A DNA stretch of 47,273 nt, from the NCBI GenBank assembly GCA_900550185.1, contig URRN01000004.1, positions 1-47,273 of the forward strand, given 5' to 3'. A model generated the notes under the pieces. The model was not told the DNA's origin. It ran no database searches and saw only the letters and a program-made list of their open reading frames with translations. Below are positions 1 to 9,034 of this stretch, one piece after another. This DNA is from an uncultured Collinsella sp. (GTDB taxonomy: Bacteria; Actinomycetota; Coriobacteriia; Coriobacteriales; Coriobacteriaceae). The position numbers and the translations under genes were made by a program. Position 1 is the first letter of the stretch. Each line of letters begins with the position of its first letter.

Positions 1-1225
1 CGTCGAGCGATAGCTTCGGCAGCTTAACGGAGGCGCGCAGCTCATCGGCAAGGGCCGCAACCTCGGCCATCTCGGGTGCAATCTCGCCCACAAAGGTACC
101 GTCCTGCGCCACCAGGGCACCGGCGGCATACACGCGATGCGGAGCCGTGGCAAACGTCAGGTCGTTGAGTACCAGCAGGTCGGCACGCTTGCCCGGGGCG
201 ATGGCGCCACGCAGCTCGTGCGGGTCGCGGCAACCGTGGTCCAGGCCAAACACCTCGGCCGTGGACAGGGACGCCATAGAGATAGCGACCACGGGGTCGA
301 TACCGGCCTCAATCGCCACGCGGCAGGCGTTATCGATCATGCCGGTCGCAAGCGCGTCGAAGGGAGCACAGTCGTCAGTCGCAAAGCAGCAACGGCGGGC
401 ACGGGCAGGATTCTCCAGCAGCATCGGCGACAGGTTGGCCAGGTCATGGCTGCACGTACCTTCGCGCAGCATCACGTACATGCCGCGAGACAGCTTGTCG
501 AGTACCTCCTCGGGAATCGTCGACTCATGGTCAGCGATAATACCTGCTGCGGCATAGGCGTTGAGGTCCTTGCCGGCAACGAGCGGCGCGTGACCGTCAA
601 CCTGCTTGGACGGCGTCTGGTTGGCAGCATCGATGCGAGCGCAGGTCTCGGGATCGGCCATAAAGACGCCCGGCAGGTTCATCATCTCGCCCAGGCCAAA
701 AACGTCGCCCGGATGCTCGGCAAAAAACGCCTGCATGTCAGCAGCGGTAATCACAGCGCCCGCTTGCTCATCGGGCAGCGCGGGCACGCACGAAGGCATC
801 ATGTACTTAATGGAGATGGGTGCGCGGCGACCATCCTCGATCATAAAGCGCAGGCCGTCCAGGCCCGCCACGTTGGCGATCTCGTGGCTGTCGGCAATGG
901 CGGTGGTGGTACCGCGCGTCGCCGCCATGCGCGCATACTCGGCGGGGCGGATGTTCGAGGACTCAATATGCAGATGCCCGTCAATAAAACCAGGAGCGAG
1001 ATAGCGACCCTGGCAGTCGATGACCTCAGTTGCCTCGTAGGTGCCAGCGGCATCGTCGCGACCATCGTAGAGCACGCCGACGATCAGACCGTCCTTGACG
1101 GCAACGCTACCGGGCGCCACGCGCTGACCGTACACGTCGACAATCTGCGCATTGGCAAACAGCGTGTCGACGGGCACGCGCCCCTCGGCAGCATCGATCA
1201 CAGACCTCATGACCTCAACGGACAT
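1..1225 (-). CDS. ade: Adenine deaminase, 5' part (C-terminus beyond window)
   Basis: Hydrolyses adenine to hypoxanthine and ammonia in purine salvage or catabolism; a cytoplasmic metal-dependent amidohydrolase. About 408 residues are readable and the frame stays open through base 1. The first metal-binding motif DGHLHIESS lies near residue 80. It is followed by GLGEMMNLPGV, VDGHAPLVAGKDLNAYAAAG and DHEST, a combination typical of bacterial Ade rather than other amidohydrolases. ATG at 1225 is chosen because AAAGGAG lies 5 bases upstream; the ATG at 1229 would sit almost on that site. The gene is set apart from tyrS by a terminator. It fits the purine theme of the cluster at 20-30 kb but is not adjacent to it. 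The part covering the rest of the C-terminal domain is missing. Confidence 0.93.
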   Translation of the reverse strand, partial: MSVEVMRSVIDAAEGRVPVDTLFANAQIVDVYGQRVAPGSVAVKDGLIVGVLYDGRDDAAGTYEATEVIDCQGRYLAPGFIDGHLHIESSNIRPAEYARMAATRGTTTAIADSHEIANVAGLDGLRFMIEDGRRAPISIKYMMPSCVPALPDEQAGAVITAADMQAFFAEHPGDVFGLGEMMNLPGVFMADPETCARIDAANQTPSKQVDGHAPLVAGKDLNAYAAAGIIADHESTIPEEVLDKLSRGMYVMLREGTCSHDLANLSPMLLENPARARRCCFATDDCAPFDALATGMIDNACRVAIEAGIDPVVAISMASLSTAEVFGLDHGCRDPHELRGAIAPGKRADLLVLNDLTFATAPHRVYAAGALVAQDGTFVGEIAPEMAEVAALADELRASVKLPKLSLD

Positions 1226-1384
1226 ACATACTCCTTTAACTGTAGAAAAAAGCTGCGGAGCGGACAGACCTTCACCGCAGCAAGACAATAGCCATTGTAT
1301 GCCCAAAAGAAAGTCCCGCTAACACCCCTTCCGCTTAACGGCACCGCCAAATGATCCCTCCGTCCCCAAGGGATCGTCGTAACC

Positions 1385-1420
1385 AAAAAGGCCGCAGTCG
1401 GGATTCCCGGCTGCGGCCTT
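1385..1420 (-). terminator. Rho-independent terminator of tyrS
   Basis: AAGGCCGCAG (1388-1397) pairs with CTGCGGCCTT (1411-1420), with extra pairing inside the loop. On the minus strand the stem is followed by TTTTTGG. It lies 27 bases after the tyrS stop codon. Confidence 0.85.
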
Positions 1421-1447
1421 ATTGCACTTGTGAGGTCAACTCGCTCG

Positions 1448-2659
1448 TTAGACCAACTTAAAGCCCTTGCGCTTGCCCACGGAGAGGGTGTCGCCCAGTT
1501 TGAGGGCGCTCGGATCGATGTTGTAGCTCTTGGGAGCCACAGCCTTGCCGTTGATCTTGACGCCGCCGCCGTCGATGTCGCGGCGGGCCTGACCGGCGCT
1601 GGCCGAAAGGCCCAGGTCCTTGAGCAGGCCGGCGAGGTAAATCTGGCCCTCGTCGTTGACGGTCAGCTCAACGTGCTTCTCGGGGAAGTCGGCAAGCTGG
1701 CCCTCCTTGAACACACGGTCGAACTCGGCCTGAGCCTCGTCGCCGGCGCCAGCACCGTGGTAGGTGTCGCACAGGTCGCGGCCCAGCGCGCGCTTGAGCT
1801 CATAGGGATCGGCGGAACCGTCGGCCAGGGCAGCGTCGATCTTGTCGACCTCGGCCGGGGTGAGCGAGCTGGCCAGACGATAGTACTTGCCGATCATCTC
1901 GTCGGGGATGGACATGGTCTTGCCGAACATATCCTTGGGAGCATCGGTCAGGCCGATGTAGTTGCCGTAGGACTTGGACATCTTGCGGACGCCATCGGTG
2001 CCCTCGAGCAGCGGCATGGTAAGCGCAATCTGCGGCTCCATGCCCATCTTCTCCATGAGCTCGCGACCAGCGAGCAGGTTGAAGAGCTGGTCGGTGCCGC
2101 CCATCTCCACGTCGGCCTTGATCTGAACGGAGTCGAAGGCCTGCATCACGGGGTACAGGAACTCGTGCAGGGCGATCGGCGTCTGGGACTGGTAGCGCTT
2201 GGTAAAGTCGTCGCGCTCGAGGATGCGGGCGACGGTGAACTTGGAGCACACCTGCAGCAGGCCGGCCAGGTCCATCGAAAGGATCCAGTCGCCGTTGTGC
2301 ACGATGGTGGTCTTCTCGGGGTCCAGGATCTTCATGGCCTGGCTCACGTAGGTCTCGGCGTTGGCCTCGATCTGCTCCTGCGAAAGCTGCGGGCGGGTGG
2401 AGTTCTTGCCCGAGGGGTCGCCGATCAGCGCAGTGCCGTTGCCGATGATAAGGGTGACGTTGTGGCCCAGGTCCTGGAACTGGCGCATCTTGCGCAGCGG
2501 CACGGCATGGCCCAGGTGCAGATCGGGGCTAGTGGGATCGACGCCGAGCTTGATGTTGAGGGGCTCGCCCTTCTCAAGCTTCTTGCGAAGGTCGGCCTCG
2601 GGAACGATCTGCGCGGCGCCCGAGGTGATGATACGCATTTGCTCGTCAACAGACAGCAT
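1448..2659 (-). CDS. tyrS: Tyrosyl-tRNA synthetase
   Basis: Charges tRNA-Tyr with tyrosine (class I aminoacyl-tRNA synthetase, cytoplasm). The 403-residue protein has the HIGH-type motif HLGHAVPLRK near residue 47 and KMSKSYGNYI near residue 225. An S4-like RNA-binding domain covers about residues 340-403 (GLSASAGQARRDID, then VKINGKAV). Length and motif spacing fit the shorter TyrZ-like subgroup. The start has a strong AAAGGAGG with a 7-base spacer. Only 97 bases separate it from the upstream U32 gene, which is too short for a T-box leader. It may have its own promoter there or be transcribed with the U32 gene. Confidence 0.97.
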   Translation of the reverse strand: MLSVDEQMRIITSGAAQIVPEADLRKKLEKGEPLNIKLGVDPTSPDLHLGHAVPLRKMRQFQDLGHNVTLIIGNGTALIGDPSGKNSTRPQLSQEQIEANAETYVSQAMKILDPEKTTIVHNGDWILSMDLAGLLQVCSKFTVARILERDDFTKRYQSQTPIALHEFLYPVMQAFDSVQIKADVEMGGTDQLFNLLAGRELMEKMGMEPQIALTMPLLEGTDGVRKMSKSYGNYIGLTDAPKDMFGKTMSIPDEMIGKYYRLASSLTPAEVDKIDAALADGSADPYELKRALGRDLCDTYHGAGAGDEAQAEFDRVFKEGQLADFPEKHVELTVNDEGQIYLAGLLKDLGLSASAGQARRDIDGGGVKINGKAVAPKSYNIDPSALKLGDTLSVGKRKGFKLV

Positions 2660-2756
2660 TGGGTATCCTCCTTTTGCTATAGCACCCTCGCCGGATACGG
2701 CGGTGCTGGAAGTTCATAAACTCACTTATGATAACTAAAACGGCGCGACGCGACAC

Positions 2757-4715
2757 CTACGACAGGAAAATCCTCGTCCTGCCGCGCGCATCGACGGCGA
2801 CCGGTAGGCGCGTGCCGTCGCGCTCGACCAAATAGCGTGTTTGCTGACGGCGCGAGCAGTCACGACAATGGACCTGCCCCGTCGTATCCGTAGCGCAGAC
2901 GCCCTCGGCGGTCAGCAAGCAGTGCTCGCACACCATGAGCTCGGGGCAATCGGTATCGACGGGGCCCAGAACACCAGGTTCAGCCGTCAGTTCGGCAATA
3001 CGCTCCGCATCATTGCCGAGCAACTCGGCCGGCAAGTACACCCGCCCCGCGCCGAGCCCGCGTAGCCAGGCAAGCGTGGTCCGATTCGCGCAGAATATCG
3101 GCGCCGCCACGTCAAACGTCACGCCCAGCTCGCGAGCGATCACCACCTGTCCCAGGTTGCGGCAGACGACGCGCCCGGCACGCTGCATAAGCGAGCAGGT
3201 CCGGTCAGCGTCACCCGTGCGGCACACTTCGTCAAGCACCACAACGGCGTCGGACAAATCGAATTCTCCGCGCGGGTCGGCATCCATCAGCTGCCAAGCA
3301 AAAACCATGCGAGCGGGAACCGCGCACTCCACCAACTCCGTCGACGCACCGCCATCCACCGCAACGCCCTCAAACGGCAACACCTCAACGGCACGCGCAA
3401 CGGGCGCAATCGCATCCGCCTCGGCCCGCATGTGCTCCAACACCGCCGCCGTCTGCTCCAACACGCCGGCGCTACGAATCAGGTACACCTCGCAGCCCGC
3501 ATCCACCTTGCGCTTGCAATGGACGACGATGCGCTCCCCCGCCGCGGCATCCACCGGACAGGGCACCTGCGGCCAGCGCTTGGGCACATCGGGACGCGCG
3601 TCGGCACCCGGGTAAAACCGGATTTCGAGCGTATCGCCTGCCCCCAATGCGGCATCAAGCTCAACCGTCACCTCGTCGTGACCCACGGCGACCAAGCGCC
3701 CCGCGCGCACGCCCTGGTTAATTGCACGCTCAAAGCTCATCAGCTCGGCACCCGAACGCCCTCGCAGGTACGCATCGGTAAACCCACGGTTAAACGACCT
3801 TCCCAGCTCGCGTTCAAGCGCCGGCACCGCATTGGCATCCCACGTGCCGTCGCGCAGCATATCGAGCGCGTGACGCCACACCCTCACCACGTTAAAGACA
3901 TAGTCGGGATTCTTCATGCGACCCTCGATCTTGAGCGACGCCACGCCGGCGGCAACAAGCTCGGGCAGGTGCGCAATGCCCAGGTAATCACGCGGGCACA
4001 GCAGACGGTCCCCCTCAACGGCGACGACGCTCTCCCCCGCCTCGTCCACTAGGTCGTACGCCAGGCGGCACGGCTGTGTGCAGTCCCCGCGCATCGCCGA
4101 GCGCCCGCGTCTCAGGGCTGAGAACTCACAAGCACCCGAGTAGCCAATGCAGATGGCCCCGTGGCAGAACACCTCGATAGGCACGCCCGTACCGCACAAG
4201 GAGGCAATCTCGCCGACCGTCAGCTCGCGTGCCGTCGTCACGCGTTCGACCCCCAGCTCATCGGCGGCAAGCCGCACGGCGCCTTCGCTATGGACGCCCG
4301 CCTGCGTGGACAGGTGAATCTCGACGCCGGGAATCGCCGCACGCAGCGCGCACGCCAATCCGGCATCGGCAACAATCAGGGCATCGGCGCCCAGCTCCAG
4401 TGCATGAGCCCCCAACGCCACCGCGTCGGACAACTCATCGTCAAACACGAACACGTTGAGCGTCACGTACACACGCACGCCATGGTCATGCGCCACGGCA
4501 CAACCGCGCGCAAACTCGTCATCCGTAAAGCCATGGGCGCTCACACGGGCGTTAAAGCCGCCCAGCCCCGCATAGATGGCATCGGCGCCCGCGGCGATGG
4601 CCGCAAGCATCTGGTCGAGTCCCCCCGCCGGCGCCAGCAGCTCGGGCAGCGCCGCACCGGCAGCATCCAATCCAGTCTCGTATTGTCCGCTCGGCCCCAT
4701 CGCCCGAATCGCCAT
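2757..4715 (-). CDS. Peptidase U32 family protein
   Basis: The 652-residue protein carries the U32 signature: EVFCHGAICIGYSGACEFS followed about 10 residues later by RGDCTQPCRLAYD. Known members act in tRNA or 23S rRNA C5-hydroxylation (TrhP, RlhA) or as collagenase-like proteases. The length and Cys-rich core fit an RNA-hydroxylation role best, but substrate cannot be read from the sequence. A C-terminal Cys cluster (CEHCLLTAEGVC, then CRDCSRR) may bind metal. ATG at 4715 is preferred because AAGGAG sits 7 bases upstream; an in-frame ATG at 4742 has no such site. It is divergent from the penicillin-binding protein gene and 97 bases ahead of tyrS. Confidence 0.88.
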   Translation of the reverse strand: MAIRAMGPSGQYETGLDAAGAALPELLAPAGGLDQMLAAIAAGADAIYAGLGGFNARVSAHGFTDDEFARGCAVAHDHGVRVYVTLNVFVFDDELSDAVALGAHALELGADALIVADAGLACALRAAIPGVEIHLSTQAGVHSEGAVRLAADELGVERVTTARELTVGEIASLCGTGVPIEVFCHGAICIGYSGACEFSALRRGRSAMRGDCTQPCRLAYDLVDEAGESVVAVEGDRLLCPRDYLGIAHLPELVAAGVASLKIEGRMKNPDYVFNVVRVWRHALDMLRDGTWDANAVPALERELGRSFNRGFTDAYLRGRSGAELMSFERAINQGVRAGRLVAVGHDEVTVELDAALGAGDTLEIRFYPGADARPDVPKRWPQVPCPVDAAAGERIVVHCKRKVDAGCEVYLIRSAGVLEQTAAVLEHMRAEADAIAPVARAVEVLPFEGVAVDGGASTELVECAVPARMVFAWQLMDADPRGEFDLSDAVVVLDEVCRTGDADRTCSLMQRAGRVVCRNLGQVVIARELGVTFDVAAPIFCANRTTLAWLRGLGAGRVYLPAELLGNDAERIAELTAEPGVLGPVDTDCPELMVCEHCLLTAEGVCATDTTGQVHCRDCSRRQQTRYLVERDGTRLPVAVDARGRTRIFLS

Positions 4716-4877
4716 CGACAAACTCCTTACCAAGGTATGCATTCACTCTGAAAAATGCCGTCTTCCAGCATACACGAGGCCTCGCGCGCCCCGTTTGGTT
4801 TATCGTGTAATAACTTATGTCCATCCTGCCCCGACGGCACATCCACCGTCCGGCACGACATACCTGGAGGTCAATAT

Positions 4878-7076
4878 ATGGGTCCTCGCCAACGACAGGG
4901 ACGCAGCCGTTCAAAGACGCATGCTCTGCCCATAATCCTGCTCTCGTTTTTGGGCTTTCTGCTGATTGCGGGCGTGGCATTTGGCATCGGCATGGTCGGC
5001 AACGTCAACCGCTGGCTGTCCGATCTGCCCGACTACACCGACGCCAACGCGTATCTGGTGAGCGAGCCCACCGAGATCGTCGACTGCAACGGCAACAAGA
5101 TCGCGAGCTTCTACACGCAAAACCGCAAGTCCATCACCAAGGACGAGGTCTCCCCCTACGTGCTGCAGGGCACCGTTGACGTCGAGGACGAGCGCTTCTA
5201 CGAGCACGGCGGTATCGACCTGTGGGGTATCGCGCGTGCTGCGGTGGCAACCCTCGGCGGCGGACACGAAGGCGCCTCGACGATCACCCAGCAGCTTGTG
5301 CGCAACACCATCCTGCAGGAGGAGCAATTCGACTCGACCATTGAGCGTAAGGTGCGCGAGGCCTACATCGCCATCAAGATGGAGGACATGTACTCCAAAG
5401 ACGAGATCCTCATGATGTACCTCAACACCATCTATTACGGCCACGGCGCCTACGGCATCGAGGCCGCAGCCGAGACCTATCTGTCCAAGAGCGCCGCCGA
5501 CCTCACCCTGAGCGAGGCCGCGCTACTCATCGGCCTTCCCAACTCGCCCTCGCAGTACGACCCCACGGTCAATCCCGATCTGGCACTGTCTCGCCGCAAC
5601 AAGGTTCTCGACAACATGCTGCGCCTGGGCCACATCACCCAGGAGGAGCACGACGCCGCGCAGGCAGAGCCCATCACCCTCAACGTAACCGAGATTTCGG
5701 GCAGCGGCGTCGACGTGTATTCGCAGCCCTACTTTGTCGCCTATGTTAAGCAGCTGCTGGAGCAGGAGTTCTCCACCGACGTGCTGTTTAAGGGCGGCCT
5801 AACTGTCAAGACCACCATCGACCCCACGATGCAGCAGACTGCCGAGGAGGCCGTGCGTGCCCAGCTCGACACGCTTTCGCTCGACGGCCTGGACATGGGC
5901 ATGGTCGTCGTCGACCCCAAGACCGGCTACATCAAGTGCATGGTGGGCGGCTACGACTACAACGCCGACGAGAACCACGTAAACCATGCCACGGCCAAGC
6001 GTCCCGTCGGCTCCACCTTTAAGGCCTTTACGCTGGCAACTGCCATCCAAAACGGCATGAACCCCAACGTCACCCTCAACTGCAACTCGCCGCTCAAGGC
6101 CAAGGGCACCACGACCGAGGTGCAAAACTACGCCAACCAAAGCTACGGCACCATCACGCTCAAGCAGGCGACGGCATACTCCTCCAACACCGGCTATATC
6201 CAGGTTGCAGAGGCTATCGGCAATAACAAGATCTTGTCGCTCGTCAAAAAGCTCGGCATCGATCCTTCTAAGGACAATATCGAGGACGTTCCCGTCATGA
6301 CGCTCGGCACCGGCTCCATCTCGCCGCTCGAGATGGCCGCGGCCTATGCCACGTTTGCCAACGGCGGTTACTATCGCCAGCCGATCGCCATCACCGAGAT
6401 TGACTCTCGTACCGGTTCGGTGCTGTACCAGCACACCGACAATCCCTCACAGGTGCTCACCGAGGGCGAGGCCGCCGCGGTCACCGATGTTCTGTCCGGC
6501 GTCATGAAGGGCAGCGGTACGGGTGCTGCCGGCGCCCTGAGTGTCAACCAGCCCTATGCCGGCAAGACGGGCACCACCGACAACACCACCAACCTGTGGT
6601 TCTGCGGCTATACCCCGCAGCTGGCGTGCGCCCTGTGGACCGGCTATTCCGCGGGCGAGATCCCCATCCAAAAGTACGGCACGGACCTGCTGGGCGACAG
6701 CACCAACCTGCCTGTCTTTAAGCGGTTTATGAACACCGTTCTGACCGGTACCGAGCGCGAGGAGTTTGCGACCGGAACGGCGCCCACCTACAAGAACAAC
6801 AGCGTCTGGAAGTTCTACGGCACCAACAACGCCAAGAAGACGGAAAACGACGACAAGGACAAGGACGAGAACGAGGACGAAGAGGAAACTACTACAACGA
6901 CTACCACGACTACCACGACGACCGAGACCACGGGCGGCGACACCACCGGCGACACCGGTACGACCGGTGGCTCGACGGGCGGCTCCACTGGTGGTTCGAC
7001 CGGCGGCGATGGCGGCACGCCTACGCCTACGCCCACTCCCGACCCCTCGCCCACGCCTGACGATACGGTCGGCTAG
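4878..7076 (+). CDS. Class A penicillin-binding protein (PBP1A-like)
   Basis: Bifunctional peptidoglycan glycosyltransferase/transpeptidase anchored in the membrane; 732 residues from ATG 4878, chosen for GGAGG 7 bases upstream. A short basic N-terminus precedes one membrane segment (about residues 17-40). The GT51 domain shows EDERFYEHGG (about residue 102) and GASTITQQLVRN. The transpeptidase has GSTFK with the active-site Ser (about 375), SSNTG (about 434) and GKTGTT (about 562). From about residue 650 the tail is low-complexity: charged K/D/E, then a run of 12 Thr, then Gly/Ser/Thr repeats and Pro/Thr. Such extracellular tails occur in actinobacterial and Gram-positive PBPs, probably as wall spacers. 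An open frame reaches back to 4755, but that extension lacks a ribosome site and is Cys/Pro-rich. Confidence 0.95.
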   Translation: MGPRQRQGRSRSKTHALPIILLSFLGFLLIAGVAFGIGMVGNVNRWLSDLPDYTDANAYLVSEPTEIVDCNGNKIASFYTQNRKSITKDEVSPYVLQGTVDVEDERFYEHGGIDLWGIARAAVATLGGGHEGASTITQQLVRNTILQEEQFDSTIERKVREAYIAIKMEDMYSKDEILMMYLNTIYYGHGAYGIEAAAETYLSKSAADLTLSEAALLIGLPNSPSQYDPTVNPDLALSRRNKVLDNMLRLGHITQEEHDAAQAEPITLNVTEISGSGVDVYSQPYFVAYVKQLLEQEFSTDVLFKGGLTVKTTIDPTMQQTAEEAVRAQLDTLSLDGLDMGMVVVDPKTGYIKCMVGGYDYNADENHVNHATAKRPVGSTFKAFTLATAIQNGMNPNVTLNCNSPLKAKGTTTEVQNYANQSYGTITLKQATAYSSNTGYIQVAEAIGNNKILSLVKKLGIDPSKDNIEDVPVMTLGTGSISPLEMAAAYATFANGGYYRQPIAITEIDSRTGSVLYQHTDNPSQVLTEGEAAAVTDVLSGVMKGSGTGAAGALSVNQPYAGKTGTTDNTTNLWFCGYTPQLACALWTGYSAGEIPIQKYGTDLLGDSTNLPVFKRFMNTVLTGTEREEFATGTAPTYKNNSVWKFYGTNNAKKTENDDKDKDENEDEEETTTTTTTTTTTTETTGGDTTGDTGTTGGSTGGSTGGSTGGDGGTPTPTPTPDPSPTPDDTVG

Positions 7077-7098
7077 AAATCATCCAGCCATATGCAAC

Positions 7099-7141
7099 AA
7101 GGCCCCCGAGCAGCTTATTAAACTGCTCGGGGGCCTTTTAG
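7099..7141 (+). terminator. Rho-independent terminator of the PBP gene
   Basis: A 15-bp perfect stem (7099-7113 with 7123-7137, AAGGCCCCCGAGCAG and its complement) with a 9-base loop is followed by TTTTAGTTT. It begins 23 bases after the PBP stop. Confidence 0.93.
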
Positions 7142-7176
7142 TTTGAAGCGACCTGGTGGGCGGTCTTTATACCGGC

Positions 7177-7213
7177 AAACAAAAAGGGGTACCGACCAAC
7201 GTCGATGCCCCTT
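7177..7213 (-). terminator. Probable terminator of argR
   Basis: On the minus strand, AAGGGG and CCCCTT (7184-7189 with 7208-7213) enclose a second CGAC/GTCG stem. The hairpin is followed by TTTTTGTTT. It lies about 50 bases after the argR stop and faces the PBP terminator, as expected between convergent genes. Confidence 0.7.
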
Positions 7214-7262
7214 ACAAGCCACTATGTCAGCGCACACAATGCCGAGCGCACGACCCGCACGC

Positions 7263-7700
7263 CTACTTGCGAGAATTGCTCAATTTATTGATCAGCGCCT
7301 CGAGACGCTCGCCGTCCTCGGCCGTCTGGGCAATAACCAAAATCGTATCGTTGCCGGCAAGCGAGCCAAGCACATCGGGCAGCTCTGCCGCATCAACGGC
7401 GGCGGCGATGCCGGAAGCCGTGCCAGGCTGAGCCTTGATCATAACCAGATTATCGGTGCGCAGAACGCCCGTTACGAGCTCGGAAACCATACGCTGCAGG
7501 TGCAGGTCCTCTGCCAGAACATAGATGCCCTCAGGGAGCTTACGCAGCCCCATATCGGCAATATCGCGAGAGACAGTCGCCTGCGTGCAATCAAAGCCCA
7601 TAGCGCGGAGCTCATCGACCAGCACGCGCTGCGTACGGACGTCCTTATTGCGCACAATATCTCTAATGGCATCCTGGCGCCCATTGCGTTTTTTAGCCAT
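7263..7700 (-). CDS. argR: Arginine repressor ArgR
   Basis: DNA-binding hexameric regulator of arginine synthesis and catabolism genes. The 145-residue protein has the N-terminal winged helix with QATVSRDIADMGLRK. The C-terminal arginine-binding/oligomerisation domain shows GTASGIAAAVDA and LGSLAGNDTILVI, matching the family GTA/GxxAGxDT pattern. ATG at 7700 is chosen for the upstream GGAGAGAGGG; the frame runs on to 7733 without a better start. No arginine biosynthesis gene is in the window. The carbamate kinase and YgeW carbamoyltransferase genes lie 17-20 kb away, and no ArgR control of them is visible. Confidence 0.92.
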   Translation of the reverse strand: MAKKRNGRQDAIRDIVRNKDVRTQRVLVDELRAMGFDCTQATVSRDIADMGLRKLPEGIYVLAEDLHLQRMVSELVTGVLRTDNLVMIKAQPGTASGIAAAVDAAELPDVLGSLAGNDTILVIAQTAEDGERLEALINKLSNSRK

Positions 7701-7733
7701 ACAAACCCTCTCTCCAAAAGATGGCGGAGACAA

Positions 7734-7748
7734 TCAATCAGTGATTGA
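7734..7748. promoter_or_regulatory. Palindrome upstream of argR
   Basis: TCAATCAGTGATTGA is a perfect 15-bp palindrome about 35 bases upstream of the argR start. ArgR genes are often autoregulated through AT-rich palindromic ARG boxes. This site only loosely resembles an ARG box, so the operator role is a guess. Confidence 0.35.
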
Positions 7749-7832
7749 ATAGTTTAACGCTATTTGAAGGCTTTTGTGTATAAGAACGCATTTCGAAACA
7801 ATTCTATGCAAGTTTGTTTCGTAATGAGCCGT

Positions 7833-8882
7833 TTAGGCGGTTTTTGCGCCCGTCCGGTTAAGAAAAGCTGCCAGATGCGTACACATCACGCAGCGCGCGG
7901 GCTTGGCGCTGGCGATCGGCCCAAACAACAGACCGAGCCCCCGATGGTTATCCTTGAGCGCGGCGACCATCTGACGGGTTCGAGGCGCATCGAGCATATC
8001 ACGCATGCGGGCGGAACGCTCGATTGACGACACCCCATGCGGGCTCAGACACAAATTCTCGATGCAGGCGACCAGTCCGGCAAAGTAGAACTTTTGGCTT
8101 GCCAGCTTGAGCCGACCACCGCTGTCTGCTTCCGAGAGTGAGTCCGCAAGCTCGTCGAGCGCTCGAGTGTCATCGGATACCTTGGCATACATGGTGGGAT
8201 CAAAGGCATCTGTAAGTTTAGGTGCCGCCGTGTGGAAACAAGCATCGCCGCAGCCGGACACGCATCGTGTCTGCGAAAGCGCGCATGCCATAAACCCAAC
8301 TGTGCGAAACACCTTGTCGCACAAAAGGCATGCCTCAAACAGCGAGCGGCTGTACATCACACCAGAGGTCTGAACGACTAGGCCGCCTAAAATCAACTGA
8401 GGCAGCCCGGCCACCATCGAAGATTTGCTATCAATGGAAATATGAGCAGCATCCAAGACGCGCGAATGGCGCTCTCGATGTGCATCATAGCGGTCGAGCG
8501 ACACCGTGGGGAGCACAATGTCTGCCGCAGTATCGCACGCGATATCGACCATCTTGGAAAGGGACTGCGGAGCTAACCACTCATCGGCGTTCATAGCGAT
8601 GATTTGAGAGCCACGCGAGGCAGCAAAACCGGCACGAAGACAAGCACCGCGCTTCGCGTCCTCGACGTCAATCAAATCAATATGGATGTCCCTGTCGGCA
8701 GCAACTTGAAGCGAATGGCGCACACCGGGCGCAGCATCGCGGCAGACAACAACAATCTGCAAATCGTAGAGGTCTTGGTTCTGGATACTCTCGAGCGCAC
8801 GCATCGCATAGCTGGGCGAACCTTCTACCACAAGGATCACCGAAAGTCGCGGATGCGAGCCACGTCGAACCAAGTTATCCAT
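7833..8882 (-). CDS. Glycosyltransferase family 2-like protein
   Basis: The 349-residue protein starts with a GT-A-like fold: LSVILVVEGSP, then ALESIQNQDLYDLQIVVVCRD, then RAGFAASRGSQIIAMNADEW near residues 84-102. This follows the GT2 pattern in which the acidic DxD-like motif is replaced by NADE. The C-terminal 200 residues are not recognisable and have several Cys. There is no membrane segment. The start is uncertain: at ATG 8882 GAGAGG directly abuts the start codon, while TTG at 8873 has that same site 9 bases upstream and may be the true start. Donor and acceptor are unknown. It could be an inactive GT2 relative. Confidence 0.72.
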   Translation of the reverse strand: MDNLVRRGSHPRLSVILVVEGSPSYAMRALESIQNQDLYDLQIVVVCRDAAPGVRHSLQVAADRDIHIDLIDVEDAKRGACLRAGFAASRGSQIIAMNADEWLAPQSLSKMVDIACDTAADIVLPTVSLDRYDAHRERHSRVLDAAHISIDSKSSMVAGLPQLILGGLVVQTSGVMYSRSLFEACLLCDKVFRTVGFMACALSQTRCVSGCGDACFHTAAPKLTDAFDPTMYAKVSDDTRALDELADSLSEADSGGRLKLASQKFYFAGLVACIENLCLSPHGVSSIERSARMRDMLDAPRTRQMVAALKDNHRGLGLLFGPIASAKPARCVMCTHLAAFLNRTGAKTA

Positions 8883-9034
8883 CCTCTCGACAGCAATGAA
8901 TCAAACCGTGGTTCATGGTACACCCCGGCAATAAAAGCAATGAGACACCGGTTGTATTGCACGCCAAGAACAGATGTTGCACACGCGCAGCCCACAGATG
9001 ACAGGTGTCGACGCACGACGCGCCGAGCCCTCCC

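Noticed and set aside
1430..2719. 429-codon plus-strand frame opposite tyrS
   Set aside because: It is the mirror of tyrS, which carries both synthetase motifs. The mirror frame is composition-driven.
2660..2756. T-box riboswitch before tyrS
   Set aside because: The gap is only 97 bases and shows no T-box sequence or antiterminator pair.
4755..4877. Upstream start for the PBP at 4755
   Set aside because: No ribosome site; the peptide is Cys/Pro-rich and would precede the normal short cytoplasmic N-terminus. ATG 4878 has GGAGG.
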